Below are positions 22,939-33,842 of a stretch of DNA of 64,000 nucleotides, piece after piece. The notes beneath the pieces were generated by a model that was given only the letters and a program-made list of their open reading frames with translations, did no database searches and was not told the DNA's origin. The stretch spans positions 13,516,001 through 13,580,000 of the forward strand of contig OZ020485.1 in NCBI GenBank assembly GCA_963971405.1, given 5' to 3'. The stretch's first letter is position 1; each line of letters begins with the position of its first letter. The position numbers and the translations under genes were made by a program. This DNA comes from Psococerastis gibbosa. Its lineage: Eukaryota; Arthropoda; Insecta; Psocodea; Psocidae.

Positions 22939-25900
22939 CAGTGCCGGGTTTGGCTATGGGGCACTGTGGGCCCGGGCCCCAGGGCCCCCACAAAAATGGG
23001 GCCCCCACAAAACGAAAAAATACAAATAAAAAATTGAAAAAATTAAAAAAAATCAAAACAGATAACTTTTTAAATTTTCGCGGGAAATTCGAACGCATCG
23101 TGGCATTAATGACTCATTTTTGATAAAAATTTAACAAAAAATGAAGTATGTCCACTCCTGCTCTGAAACCACGATTGTTTTGCTTCATTAAATACAAATT
23201 GAAAATTTGAAATCAAATTTCTAAATTGAAACTACTTTTATCAGCACTTTCTGGTTGGTATATTGTTAAGGTAAGTAGCATAAGTTAATTCTTATATTAG
23301 AGGCGGAAGTACCTAATAGTTGTTCTTTATAAGATAAGGTCCTTATTTTTCGTATTCTGCGCCCATTTACCACAATTCACAGAACGCATCAAAACTTTGT
23401 AAGCCTATTAATTTTAATACGAAATGTGCCCAGCCACGTGGTCGCCACAAAATCGAGCACGTTATAAATATAAAATTCATTGGTCTAAAATGTTATATGT
23501 CATAAAATGTTATATTATAAGACGCATGATTCGGAATTTTGAGATGTTTTATACAAAAGGGGATAAAAAATAAAATGTATTCGATTTTGTGGTGACCACG
23601 TGGCTGCACATTTCATCTTAAGTAGGGCAATAGGAACAAGTGGACTAGATAATTAGGCTCTGGCTAGTGAGTTCTGAAAAAACTAATTTATTACAATTTT
23701 TATTTTTGATTCCGTAGTGAAATAATGGATCGTCACAAGGGAAAACGCGAATATGCAAGCGGCAGTGAAAAGCGGAAAATCGCAGCAGATAAAGAAAACA
23801 AAATTCAAGATGTTTTATCTAAAACGCGCCGTATAACGGATTTTGTAACAAAAATAGAGACGGGTCCATCTACTCCTAGTTCTACTTCTAATTTTGTTGA
23901 AATGATGAGTGGTGATTCTGATTTTCCTGCATCTTCTCAAGTTATTGCTAGCCCTACCCAAGAGGTAAGAGTTTGACTTTAATTACTTAATTAAGGTGAC
24001 CGCAATCAAAAATTACCGACCCCACTCACCCCAGTAATTCTTATGGAATTAAAAATGGGGGACTCCTGTTAATTTACTGTATGAATTAAACCTACCTAAA
24101 CTTGAGTCGGCCATGCCGAAAGGATTGTTTACAAAATTAATTACAACTGTAATTGTTTTACTTGTAGGCAGTAATTGATAACAATGACGAATCCGAAAAT
24201 ACTGCTGATGATGGATTTTGCAAAGAAAATGACGTGGGATTGTGGCCAGCAGTTCTTAGTCAACAACACATCGACTATTGGATCAAGAAAGGAAATTTGG
24301 AAACTCAGCATTGTAATGAAGATATTTTGAAAGAAAAAAGCTTGGGACAAGTAGATGCAGTGAAAAGAAGAAAATGCCATGCAAGTTTATTCCTTCGTCA
24401 AACTCAGGCAGGCAAGTCTATAAGCCGCTCTTGGTTATGTTTTTCACCTAGTACGGGGAAGCTATACTGCTTTTATTGTAAATTGCTCTGCAAATCAGCA
24501 AATCAGTTTTCAACTGAAGGGTTTGCTGACTGGAAGCATGCGTCTGAGCGTTTGAAAAGACATGAAACTACCGTAACGCATTTGCAAATAGTTTGCCAAT
24601 TTAAGCATCTCTCAAACGAGGCAATGCGTATTGATCGTGAGTTGGCCACACAAGTGAAGGAGAGCATTGCTTATTGGCGAAACGTTCTAAACAGATTGAT
24701 TTCCGTCATAATATTTCTTTCTGGACGAGGACTTGCCTTTCGAGGGGACAACGAAATTTTGGGATCAACCAAAAATGGCAATTATTTGGGAGTCCTTGAG
24801 CTAATTGCACAATATGATCCGTTTTTAGTAGGCCACTTAGAGAAGCATGGAAATCGTGGCAGTGGTAGTGGCGGCGTTAACTACCTATCTGCCCACATTT
24901 GCGAAGAATTAATTGCGCTGATGTCCACCAAAGTTAGCGATGAAATAATTAAACGCTTAAAAGCCTGCAAATATTATTCGGTTTCGGTAGATTCAACAAC
25001 TGACGAAGGCCATATAGATCAAATGACTGTGATTGTCAGGTATCTAGAAGAAAGCACACCAAAGGAAAGATTTCTTAGTTTTATGCCAAACCAAGGCCAT
25101 AAAGCTAAAGAATTATTTGATGGCCTCAACAAAGTTTTAAAAAAGTTCGGCCTGGATTTGAAAGATATTCGTGGGCAGTCGTATGACAATGCTTCCGCTA
25201 TGAGTGGAGAATATAGTGGTCTACGCACTTTGGTGCTAAATGAGAATCCTTTGGCTTTATGGGTTCCATGTTTCAATCATTCCCTCAACTTAGTGGGCAC
25301 AAAAGCGATGGACTCCTGCTCCCAATCGAAATTATTTTTTAGCTTTCTTGAGCAAATTTATGTATTTTTTACAAGTTCCACAGCTCGGTTCAACGTCCTT
25401 TCAAATGTTCTAAAAAGTGCTGCGAAGAAGTATGGCCACAACATACCAGTGCCCAAAAGAATCAGTTTAACCCGGTGGTCCTCAAGAGCGGAAGCTACTA
25501 ATAGCCTAGTTTTGGGCTATAACGAAATACGAGAAGTCCTTAAAGATCTCTCCGAAGAAGATGTCCAAGCAAGTGGACTCTATTTGCAAATTACCACGTT
25601 GGAGATAGCAATTTACGCTGTTCTTTGGAACGATATACTGGCAAGGGTGAATGCAGTAAACATCAATCTCCAGAATCCAAGAATCGACATTAATACTTCG
25701 ATCAGTGTGATGGAGTCCCTTAAGATCTTCATTGGGGAATTTAGGGATTCTTTCCAAGAATATGAGAAAAAGGGTGTTGAATTGTGTGGGCACAATTCTT
25801 ATAAATCGGAAACTTTGCGGAAGCGGATCCGAAATGTGAGGCTAAATCCTTTGGATTATGGGAAAACTGAGGAAGCTGAATTCAGTCATAGCGAGAAATT

Positions 25901-26766
25901 CCGAATCGAAAGTTTCATTCCCATAATTGACCAGTTTATGCAATCATTGGATCGGAGAATTTCAGCATATGAAGACATAAATAGGAAATTTGGATTTTTA
26001 CAATATTTAGAAAAAATAAGCCCTGATGATTTGAAAACTAGGGCAGAGAACCTGGTGAGTTGTTACACAGGTGACTTGGACGGTAACTTGTACTTCGAGC
26101 TAGTACAGTTTCGTGAGTTTGTGAAATTATTTGTGATAGATGATGCACAAAAAAACAATATAATCGAAGAAAAACGTATCAGTTTTGAACGGTTCATGTA
26201 CAATTTGATTTTAGAAAGAGGAGTAGCTGATAGCTTTCCCAATGTAGAAGTACTTTTGAAGATGTACTTAGTTATAATGAGTGGCAACATAAGCAGCGAG
26301 CGATCTTTTTCCGTACTAAAACACATAAAAAATCCTCGTCGCACCAGTTCTTCTGAAGCTCGGCTTAGCCATCTTTCAATGCTGAATATAAATCACGACA
26401 TAGTGGCAGCGTTAAATTATGACGATATAATTGACAGTTTTGCTGTAATAAAGAGTCGAAGAGTGCATCTTTAAATAAATTAAAATTTTGTGTTTATAAT
26501 TAGGTACCTATTAATTTATTCCTTTTAAAAATACACCGCAGTGTCTACAGCTTTAGTTGAGTAGCCCTTAGGCTTGTATTGTACTATTGACTTGACTTTA
26601 TATTACTAAGAATCGCTTTTCTTTTTTATAATGATTTTGCAACCTGTGTCACCATTTTATAATTTATTGTGGGATATTCGTCTAAGGGGATTAGAAATTT
26701 CTCCCCGAGAAAGGGCCCCCACATAATTCGGGCCCACGGGCCCCCACAAGCCCAAACCCGGCACTG
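22939..26766 (+). mobile_element. Complete autonomous hAT element, 3828 bp
   Basis: The left end CAGTGCCGGGTTTGGCT pairs with the right end, whose complement is CAGTGCCGGGTTTGGGCT. A perfect 8-bp target duplication (CTTCGTTT) brackets it. Subterminal GGGCCCCCACA motifs occur twice near each end (about 22982, 22998, 26713 and 26740), all in the same orientation, and may be transposase-binding sites. The interior is a single two-exon transposase gene. Exact flanks and an undisturbed reading frame suggest a recent insertion that may still be mobile. The domain set (TTF-type zinc finger, DUF4371, hAT dimerisation region) is that of ZMYM1-like / Tip100-type hATs. Confidence 0.95.
23725..26474 (+). 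CDS. hAT transposase, ZMYM1-like, two exons, 848 aa
   Basis: Exon 1 is 23725-23964 (80 codons, donor GAG|GTAAGA). Exon 2 is 24168-26474 (acceptor TTTTACTTGTAG, 768 codons plus TAA). The junction is in phase 0 and the frame is open throughout. The protein should cut and paste the element through its terminal repeats. Exon 1 encodes a basic, Ser-rich N-terminus (KGKREYASGSEKRK). A TTF-type zinc finger lies at about residues 168-222 (SRSWLCF, LYCFYCKLLC, then HE..THL). DUF4371 follows, with the first catalytic Asp in SVSVDSTTDEG (about 355), the second in GQSYDNASAM (about 420) and PCFNHSLNL near 450. The C-terminal dimerisation block carries the catalytic Glu in NISSERSFSVLK (about 791). All three acidic residues are present. 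An AATAAA follows the stop at once. Host-derived ZMYM1 genes share the layout, but the flanking TIRs and duplication show that this one is a transposon. Confidence 0.95.
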
Positions 26767-26774
26767 CTTCGTTT
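26767..26774 (+). repeat. Right target duplication of the hAT element
   Basis: CTTCGTTT, identical to 22931-22938. Confidence 0.95.
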
Positions 26775-26850
26775 GGTCCCCAATTAAAAGAAAGCGTCGC
26801 AGAATTCTTCCCCTATGCTTTCTACGTGATTTCCTTTTTCCAATTACAGC

Positions 26851-27235
26851 GACACATGTCTTGAACACCAAGGATGTTCTCCTGCAGCGCATTCTATTAC
26901 ATTGTCAGCAAAGGGGGTTGGAATATATATGAAAGACTTTTCTCCCCTCTCCACCCCTCCCCAGAGTATTGTCCCTTTACGACGTGCATTTCGCACCCTA
27001 TTCACCGGTGTTACTACCTATATATATTTTACTGTACCGTTTTGCTGTGTAATTTCCAAGCCATATTGTAAAACAAGCTGCAATAGCGGCGGAAAACACA
27101 AAAGGCATAGTAGACACTCGCTTATTGGTGTATGGCGAACCATGCCTTGAACACCAAGGATGTTCGCCTGCAAGTCTGCAACGCATTCTATTATACAATG
27201 TCAGCAGTGCGGGTTGGAATATAATTATATGAATG
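26851..27235 (+). repeat. Separated direct repeat of about 90 bp
   Basis: About 26851-26940 and 27139-27235 share CTTGAACACCAAGGATGTTC, GCATTCTATTA and GGGTTGGAATATA. The second copy has a 9-bp insertion. The spacer of about 200 bp shows no gene. Probably a local duplication. Confidence 0.65.
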
Positions 27236-27558
27236 ACTGTTTTTTATTTAGGGCTTTTATTAAGGCTGCACCGCCCTCTCTATGAGCATTTTTTCACCCC
27301 CCCCCCCCAGACCCGCATTTTTGAACCCCGGCGCTCTTGTACGTGATAGATAAGGCTAGTAATCTATCAGACCTGTCACGATTTCTGGTCTGATGGGATA
27401 TGGTAATGGTTTGAGGCGGTTGTTGAGTTTCTGTGCTATGGTAGGAATACTTGGATCATAACGAGCCAAAAATAGCATAGACTTGAGCATACTTATTCTA
27501 AGTGACATTCAACCAAACAAAAAATAAGGGACGAGACCCCTCTGAGGAATAATAGTAG

Positions 27559-27994
27559 CAAGGGCGTAGCCAGAAATGTTATTTGGGGGGGCTGTTTTAT
27601 TGCAACATCAATAAACAACAGTTTTCTCACTTACGACTACCACGGACCAGTGCAGTGGCAAGACGATCGGTTTTCGAAGAGGGTGGTGTGTCATTTTGCG
27701 CCCCCCCCCCACAATTTTGTAAAAATTTAGATAAAAAGGAAAGCCGTTCTCATGAACGTAAGCAGCTTCTAATTAGGGGTGGTGATCTTTATGTACCTTA
27801 GGCACCCGAGGGTTCGGGAGTCTCTCCTGGGGATTGTTTTCGAAATAATAGGCCTGAAATAGTGGGGTTATACGGAATCTGTCGGCAAAAGATTTTTGAT
27901 CCCCGGGGAATTTTTTAAAATAAATATCTGGAAAATTTGCTATTTTGCTAAATTTGAGGGGGCGGGGCTCCAGACCCCATTGGCTACGACACTG
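27559..27994. mobile_element. Non-autonomous hAT element, 436 bp
   Basis: The left end CAAGGGCGTAGCCAGAAATG pairs with the right end, whose complement is CAGTGTCGTAGCCAATGGGG. A perfect 8-bp duplication, AATAGTAG, lies at 27551-27558 and 27995-28002. The interior has G and C runs and no transposase. Confidence 0.85.
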
Positions 27995-28639
27995 AATAGT
28001 AGTATTAATACAGTATATTAGAAATACTCGAGGGGTACAAAAGACCAATAAAGTTTAATATAAGGCCCCTTTAACTTATTTATTTTCGAAGATAAATCCT
28101 TAACACATCACTGCACCACACCCAACGATAAATCCAACATAATTAATTATTTGCGTCTAGATTCCAAACCATCGAGACATTACGGAGGCAATCAATGGAA
28201 CACAGAAATTAGGTCCCTCAGACCTGTATCCAGTAATAACACTGCGCTAATGGTGCCGTTACAACAGCGCCTAAATCATTTCGTGGCAAATATTCCGCTG
28301 CTTTATTGCCAAATTGCTGTCGCGGCCATATACGGATGGTTTATGATTGCGCCAACAATGTTTCATAAGAGCTGGAGTTGTTTCCGGTAATGGCGCGGCA
28401 TTGGGCTTTTAAGGTGAAACATTTACGTGTTGCTTAAAAGCATATCGCATGTCTGCCACGTTGCCTTTGATTAAGCTAATTGAAATATCTGACAGTGTAC
28501 TGATTATCTATGTTCCACGGTGATTTTGAATTTTGAAACCACTGCGGTAGGTAGACAAGTAATTGAAAGGGGCATTTCAGCTGAATCCTAGCTAGTACAG
28601 TGTGCGTCGTAAATTGTATTAGGCTTATACAGTGACGTA
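27995..28639. other. No gene seen
   Basis: A 79-codon frame at 28151-28390 has no domain signature. Confidence 0.35.
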
Positions 28640-28880
28640 TTTGAAATGCGGGCTTACAGACTAATGCTGCATATATTCTGGAGATATAGTGTCTCTAGTG
28701 CTGAGGTCCTGAGGCGAATGGATACAGAAGCCGAGTTGCTGCTGACTGGTAAGGAACGGAAACTAACATAATTTGGCCATGTGATGAGGAATGAGGGCAG
28801 AGAAGAACATACTGGTTGAGAAAAACCTGCGGCACTGGTTTGGCCAGAACTTTGAGATAGAATGTGCAGTATAGATAGGT
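28640..28880 (+). pseudogene. Non-LTR reverse transcriptase tail remnant
   Basis: The plus-strand frame reads AYRLMLHIFWRYSVSSAEVL, then RRMDTEAELLLTGKERKLT, stop, FGHVMRNEGREEHTG. This is the W/R..R-L/M-L-x-I-x-W..V-L-x-R-M..L..I-K-x-R-K-L-x-Y-F-G-H-V-x-R stretch typical of RTE/BovB-like C-termini. It has in-frame stops. A SINE-B copy follows at 28916. Confidence 0.7.
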
Positions 28881-28915
28881 GAAATACATTTTTTTTTAAA
28901 AGTAAAAAAAGATTA

Positions 28916-29020
28916 TTTGCATATAAATAATTCAATTAATGTATCCGAATAACCTCTTCAGGTCACGGATCGCATAATGTACGCACAAGTACGCAAAAGC
29001 TACCACTATGCCATCGAAGT
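28916..29020 (-). mobile_element. SINE-B copy, internally deleted
   Basis: Inverted: TTGCATATAAATAATTCAAT, AACCTCTTCAGG, CGCACAAGTACGC and GCTACCACTATGCCATCGAA. The TTGAGTTACGACACGTC part is missing. Confidence 0.65.
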
Positions 29021-29167
29021 CTAATTATGATTCATGTACCATTATTTTTATTGTATTAATTCGTATTTTATTTTGGTTTAATTTTTTTTATGATCTTGCT
29101 GATATTGTAAGACTAAAATTTTAATTTATAAATATAATGGTTTAAGGATCACTACGACAAAAGGTAA

Positions 29168-29463
29168 GGCACTATATACCCGGGTATTGTCATCCGCCAT
29201 GTTGTATCCCAAATTTCCTATATGGTAAGTATTGCAAGAAAAGTAAAAGATTGAAAAATATTGAAAAAACGAATATATACGTTTTAGTATTTTCTTATGA
29301 ACTACCGTACTTCCCTAATTTGTAGCACGTTTTTTAAATAATAATAAATAAACAACGGTAAATTTCTAAAAATTAATAGGTAAACACCCAATGCTTGGCT
29401 TATACACCAGACTTATAATGGATACAACATGGCGAATGACAATACCTGTCTAATATAGAGCCC
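29168..29463. mobile_element. MITE with 45-bp ends and TAA duplication
   Basis: The left end GGCACTATATACCCGGGTAT continues into GTCATCCGCCATGTTGTATC; the right end is its near-complement and ends TATAGAGCCC. TAA flanks both sides (29165-29167, 29464-29466). Probably PIF/Harbinger-type. Confidence 0.75.
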
Positions 29464-29757
29464 TAACAAAAGGTAAACATGCAGTACATAATATGCGTCT
29501 TAGAATTTTTGAAAGGGGGAAAACTGAAAATCTACTGTGCGAGGGTAGGCCGTTTTAACCCTTTTTACAAATAAAAATTTTAAGCTTGAAAACATATTTC
29601 TAATGCCAAGTTTGGGAGAGAAGGGGGGGGGGGTGAATCCCGCGGAGAAAACAAATGGAAATCTAGGTGAGAAAAAATATTTTTACGCATTTTAAGAGAT
29701 GTAGGAACAAGATTTTATTTTTATTAAATATGTACATATTATTTTAGTTGAATGTTT

Positions 29758-30643
29758 TTGCTTTCCAATTTATACGTAGTATAAGGAAAGCTTTGTGATG
29801 GTCGAAATTTTCGATTCCGAGATTTCAACGGATTTACACGTTTTGAGGTCCCAGGAACCCAAAAAAGTGGTTTTTACAAAATGTCTATCTGTCGGTCGGT
29901 CTGTCGGTCTGTCGGTCTGTCGGTCTGTCGGTCTGTCTGTTCGTCGATTTCCGGGCAAACTACTTAGTGGATTTGAGTGAAATTTGGCATGTAGGTTTAC
30001 AAAAATCATACCTCGGGACCATTTTTTTTTTTTGGGCTAACTCAATTTGGAGGGGTTTTATTTTCAAAAAACTCCAAAAAAACGTCTAAAAAAATTATTT
30101 CTCAAAAACGGCTCCAACGATTTCTTTTAAATTCTCGTAGATTGTAGTCGTTATTAATGTTGACAAAATGCGGGGGGTCGCTTGCCCCTTGATAGTTTGC
30201 TTCTGGGGGTAAAAAAATAAAAATAACTAAATTTTAATGAAAAAATGACTAAAAAATGCGAAACCTTTCTATCGATGATTTCTACCTTCAAGCATGTTTT
30301 AGGTGTTAAATTGAGTAACGAAACCGGATAGGTTGCTTTCCCAAAAAAATATTTGGTTTTGCCCAAAAAATTATTTTTTGAAAAAAATGATAGAAAATTC
30401 GCGCTCAAATGCATTGCATGCCCTGCCATTATTGCTGTGTGGTAATTAATGTGTTTGTTTGACCTATCGAGAATTTACCTCACTTCCAGTGACGTCAGGT
30501 GGACAACCGCCCCCCCCCCCCCCCGAGATATCGGAAATTTAACCATAGGAAAAATATTTGCCATAAAATTACTAATTTTCTCTATCTAATAATTTTGATA
30601 AATTGGAAAGCATGTTCGAGTGAACTCGGACCGGTTCCTTTAG
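29758..30643 (+). mobile_element. HINE family, full-length copy 2
   Basis: Collinear with 18451-19307 from TTGCTTTCCAATTTATACG to CCGGTTCCTTTAG. The microsatellite (29884-29945) is a GTCGGTCT array, not GTCTGTCT, so this tract varies by copy. The 3' hairpin is GTTCGAGT-GA-ACTCGGAC at 30614-30631. It has an extra C run (about 30510-30523) that the other copy lacks. Longer frames inside it are not genes. Confidence 0.75.
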
Positions 30644-30765
30644 ATAATTTTTTTGTGATTGAGGCCTGTTTTGGGTAAATGATGTGTTATAGTCACCAAT
30701 ATGGTAACCGTATAGAGTAAACAATAGCGTTATAAACAAAATAAAATAAAAATAAATATTGACTT

Positions 30766-30870
30766 TTTTTGTTACATTACTAAGCCAACCTAGCAGAGTT
30801 AGGGCTATAAAGCCCTCTCTTACACTCAACTAGGCTGCTTTACATGTCCTCCTAAGCATTATGGGCAGCA
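30766..30870 (-). mobile_element. SINE-A 3' part
   Basis: Inverted SINE-A body: CTAAGCCAACCTAGCAGAGT, AGGGCTATAAAGCCCTCTCT and TACACTCAACTAGGC. The tRNA-like head is not present. Confidence 0.65.
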
Positions 30871-31103
30871 TTATTGGAATCCATTACGAATCAGCTTACG
30901 AAAGTATATGAACAAACATACAATTGCACACAAACAACAACAGAATAAAACTGCTGTTTAAAAACAGCATCAGCAGCAAGACGTATCATGTTATGAAAAC
31001 GTTTATAAATGGAAGGTTAATAGTACTGCACAAAGGGAAAGAATTCCCCTAATAACAAAATAATATTATGTTTACCCACAAACTTCAACTAACAACATTT
31101 TCT

Positions 31104-31390
31104 CTAAGAAGAAATCCGTTCTTTCGCCAATTCAAACCAGCTATGAAAGTTTCCTACAATACGTGGTTTTAATTTAAAAAATTTCCTTTTCGAATAAAAG
31201 TCATTTGAAGTTTTGATGCGGCTGAGACATGAGATAAATTTGTTCTTGAATGCGTTCTCTAGGCTTTTGGGGGTATTTTTTAGATTAGTTTGTTTAACAG
31301 AGCAAACTGGGGCTTGTATAGTATATTGAACAATATTTCTGAAATGACGGAATCGACAAATCTGTCGTGTAAATGGAAATATTTCCATTA
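31104..31390 (-). pseudogene. Unidentified C-terminal coding remnant cut by a MITE
   Basis: The minus-strand frame ends SWFELAKERISS before a stop at 31104 and contains KLKPRIVGNFHSW and KFISCLSRIKTSNDF. The frame upstream runs directly into the W element at 31391, so the beginning is interrupted. I do not recognise the family. Composition is protein-like, but chance cannot be excluded. Confidence 0.25.
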
Positions 31391-31803
31391 GGCGCCCATT
31401 CCATTGACCGGCTAGGGCTATTTCCAACAACGGTGGTGGTATTATTGCGAATACCCCGACATAACACAGCTTTACATGGTAGTTCTTTTTTTGTAAAAAT
31501 TCCACCGACCTCGCATTGCAGATTGCAAATGACATTGACGGAAATGTTTGTTTTTCTTTTTATAGAAATCTATTAAAATGTTTGTAATTAACACATCTCA
31601 TGCAGCCATTTTTTAATTTTAGTTTGTTTGTTTGTGATTTTACTGTATGATCATTGGTCAATTTTAACTATGGCATAGAGGAAAATAAACATTTCCGTCA
31701 ATTCTGCAATGCGAGGTCGGTGGAAACGCACCTAAGTCTTGAATGTCTGCTGCCGCGTCACCGTTGTTGGAAATAGCCCTAGCCGGTCAATGGAATGGGC
31801 ACC
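31391..31803. mobile_element. W-family MITE copy A
   Basis: The ends GGCGCCCATTCCATTGACCG and the near-complement of it meet the outer arm (CTAGGGCTATTT). Inside, a second arm pair CTCGCATTGCAGA / TCTGCAATGCGAG surrounds the shared core (TTTTAGTTTGTTTGTTTGTG). The flanks are TTA and TGA, a worn 3-bp duplication. The left inner end is rearranged compared with the other three copies. Confidence 0.85.
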
Positions 31804-32459
31804 TGAGACAGAAAAAGACTCTCTAGTCTTAAGTCTCGCCCCGTAAATATAAGACGTTTATTATTATTATTATTATTATTGTTCTGTCGGGTGCCCTCAG
31901 TTCTTCTATCTTCATACCGAAGGCTATATTGTTTGTTCCTCATTACATTTTCAATTGCCATAGCATAATATCATGGTTAAGCAGTTATTAGTAAGTAGTT
32001 ATTACCAAATTGTAGGATTCCTAACCTGCATGTAAGTATGGTCAACTTCTGTGCAAGGAGGGGGGAGGGGGGATTGAAAATTATGGGAATTCATGGAAGC
32101 CAGAAGCCACCCACGGGGAGAGGAGGCCTTCTTCTTCTTTAAATGACTATCCTATCGAAGAACGGTGATCATCATGGCAATCGGGACTTCGCAGACTGCT
32201 ACTATTCTGAAAAGGGAAGTCTTGCTCTTGCCAAACCACTGCCTCAAGTTTTTCAACCAGGATGTTCTGCTATTGCCGGGAGCACTCACTCTTCCTATAT
32301 ACGATGCTGGGAAAGATTGCTAGAAGTCCATCCCCCCAGCATGGCGATTACTTCAGGGAGATTCATCTACCTATTGAGAAGTCGACCAATGTTCGACTCC
32401 CGTAAAATTTCTTCACAACTTTTCATTTCATGACCCCCTGAGTCTAAAACCACCCTCCG
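31804..32459. other. No gene seen; ATT microsatellite
   Basis: ATT repeats at about 31858-31880. The frame at 32143-32433 has no domain signature. Confidence 0.4.
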
Positions 32460-32700
32460 TTCAAAATGTTATATATATATGTATGTATTGTATGTACTGT
32501 ACGTACGTATGTATGCATATCGATTTTAGGAAACACTCCAACTTCCGTCAATATTATTCGATTTTGATGAAACTTGGCACAAAAATTGAACACACAATTG
32601 TCTTGATCGAGTTCGTTAATCAGTTAGATCCACCATTAAGTTACAAGATGGCGACCGATTGAAACCTTATATAATTCATATCTCAGTGAATATTGGTTGC
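32460..32700 (+). repeat. TATG/TACG microsatellite and INE-like fragment
   Basis: A TA, TATG and TACG mixed tract (about 32468-32520) is followed by TTCGATTTTGATGAAACTTG, a phrase close to one in the HINE copies (GATTTTGATGAAATTCG at about 18645). Possibly a diverged relative. Confidence 0.35.
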
Positions 32701-32975
32701 AGAGGAATTAATTAAACTTTGACTCAACGCCCGTATTATTATCTACGATAATGGAGATCACCACTTTTTACGACAAATGAACCATTTTCAGATGGCTTCC
32801 AGTCGAAGTCAAAATAATTTGATAAGCTAAAGTTGACAGTCGTCATAGTGGTTCGAAATTTGGAACACAGGAGTGTTTTGTGTGTTGTTGTTGAGGTTTG
32901 GAAAATAATAAAGTATTTTTATTTTTTATTACATAGCCTAGGTGTCTTAGAGGAAAAGCAGGGTCTCCCTACACT

Positions 32976-33260
32976 GCAGCCTGATCATGGCGATAATAAT
33001 ACCGGTATTTATTTAATCCCCTCGTATTTAAAATGTAAACAAACAAATTTTGAATATCACTTTCCATTATAAAATTATCTTGTTTACATTTTTAATGCTA
33101 GGATATTAAAGAAACCCCGGTATTATAATTGCCATGATCAGCCTGCTCGGCTAGAGCCGAAAGGGATTTTTAACTTAGGATTAAAAATGTAAACATGGTA
33201 ATTTTTTTAATGGAAAGTGCTGTTCAAAATTGGTTTATTTACATTTTTAACCACAGGAAT
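32976..33260. repeat. P-family palindrome, copy 2
   Basis: The arms start CAGCCTGATCATGGCGATAA and end with the complement at about 33140. Inside are ATTTAATCCCCT, GTAAACAAACAAATTTTGAA and TTATAAAATTATCTTGTTTA. A further half-unit follows to 33260. Confidence 0.7.
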
Positions 33261-33364
33261 AAGTTAATACTAAACGGAATAGTTGGCCCAATGGGGTTAT
33301 AAGTACAGTTAGAGAGACTGTGGACATTATGTGAAAGGTTCGTTTATCAACAATAATTATGTAG

Positions 33365-33665
33365 TCGAGCAGACCCAGGTGGAGGTGCACTGACTGGCAG
33401 CTATTTAGCACAGAGTTTCACGAAACTGAAGTTTCCTGAAGTCCTTTATGCTGCAGAAGCTAAGCTCCTACAGAACTATGTACCGCAAAGTATAGGTATT
33501 GCGTCTGCTGGAAATGCTGCAGGCGTTCAATACTCGTACATATCAAAACTCCGTCTTAACTTCCCAGCTAAGAACCTGATGGGAATGCGACTGAACGCTT
33601 CCCTCAAGCGTGTCAATATGAAAAGGATGAGCAATTTCCAAGTTGATCGGAGTTACAAGTGCAAT
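33365..33665 (+). CDS. Candidate internal exon of an unrecognised protein
   Basis: An open frame of about 100 codons runs from just after a TAG or CAG acceptor candidate (33364 or 33372) to a clean donor AAT|GTAAGC at 33665. The translation includes DPGGGALTGSYLAQSFTKLK, FPEVLYAAEAKLLQNYVPQ, IGIASAGNAAGVQYSYISKL and RLNFPAKNLMGMRLNASLKR. Alternating hydrophobic and polar residues suggest beta-strands, as in large lipid-transfer proteins (apolipophorin/vitellogenin), but that is only a guess. The frame is conserved-looking, has no TE signature and sits between repeats. Neighbouring exons were not found. It lacks an initiator, so no start is chosen. Confidence 0.5.
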
Positions 33666-33842
33666 GTAAGCAAAACATAACCTACAGTATATTGTACATA
33701 TGTAACAGAATACTATACATGACTGAAAGATTTCCAGTATGTTATCTACAGTGTTATAATGTGTTAATTACTATAGTAAGCTTCTTTTGAAGTTGATGGA
33801 AGTATATAGGTCGATGGAACTGCGTGTACGTTTATATCGTTA

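Noticed and set aside
28151-28390. 79-codon plus-strand frame
   Set aside because: No family signature and no supporting splice or promoter signals.
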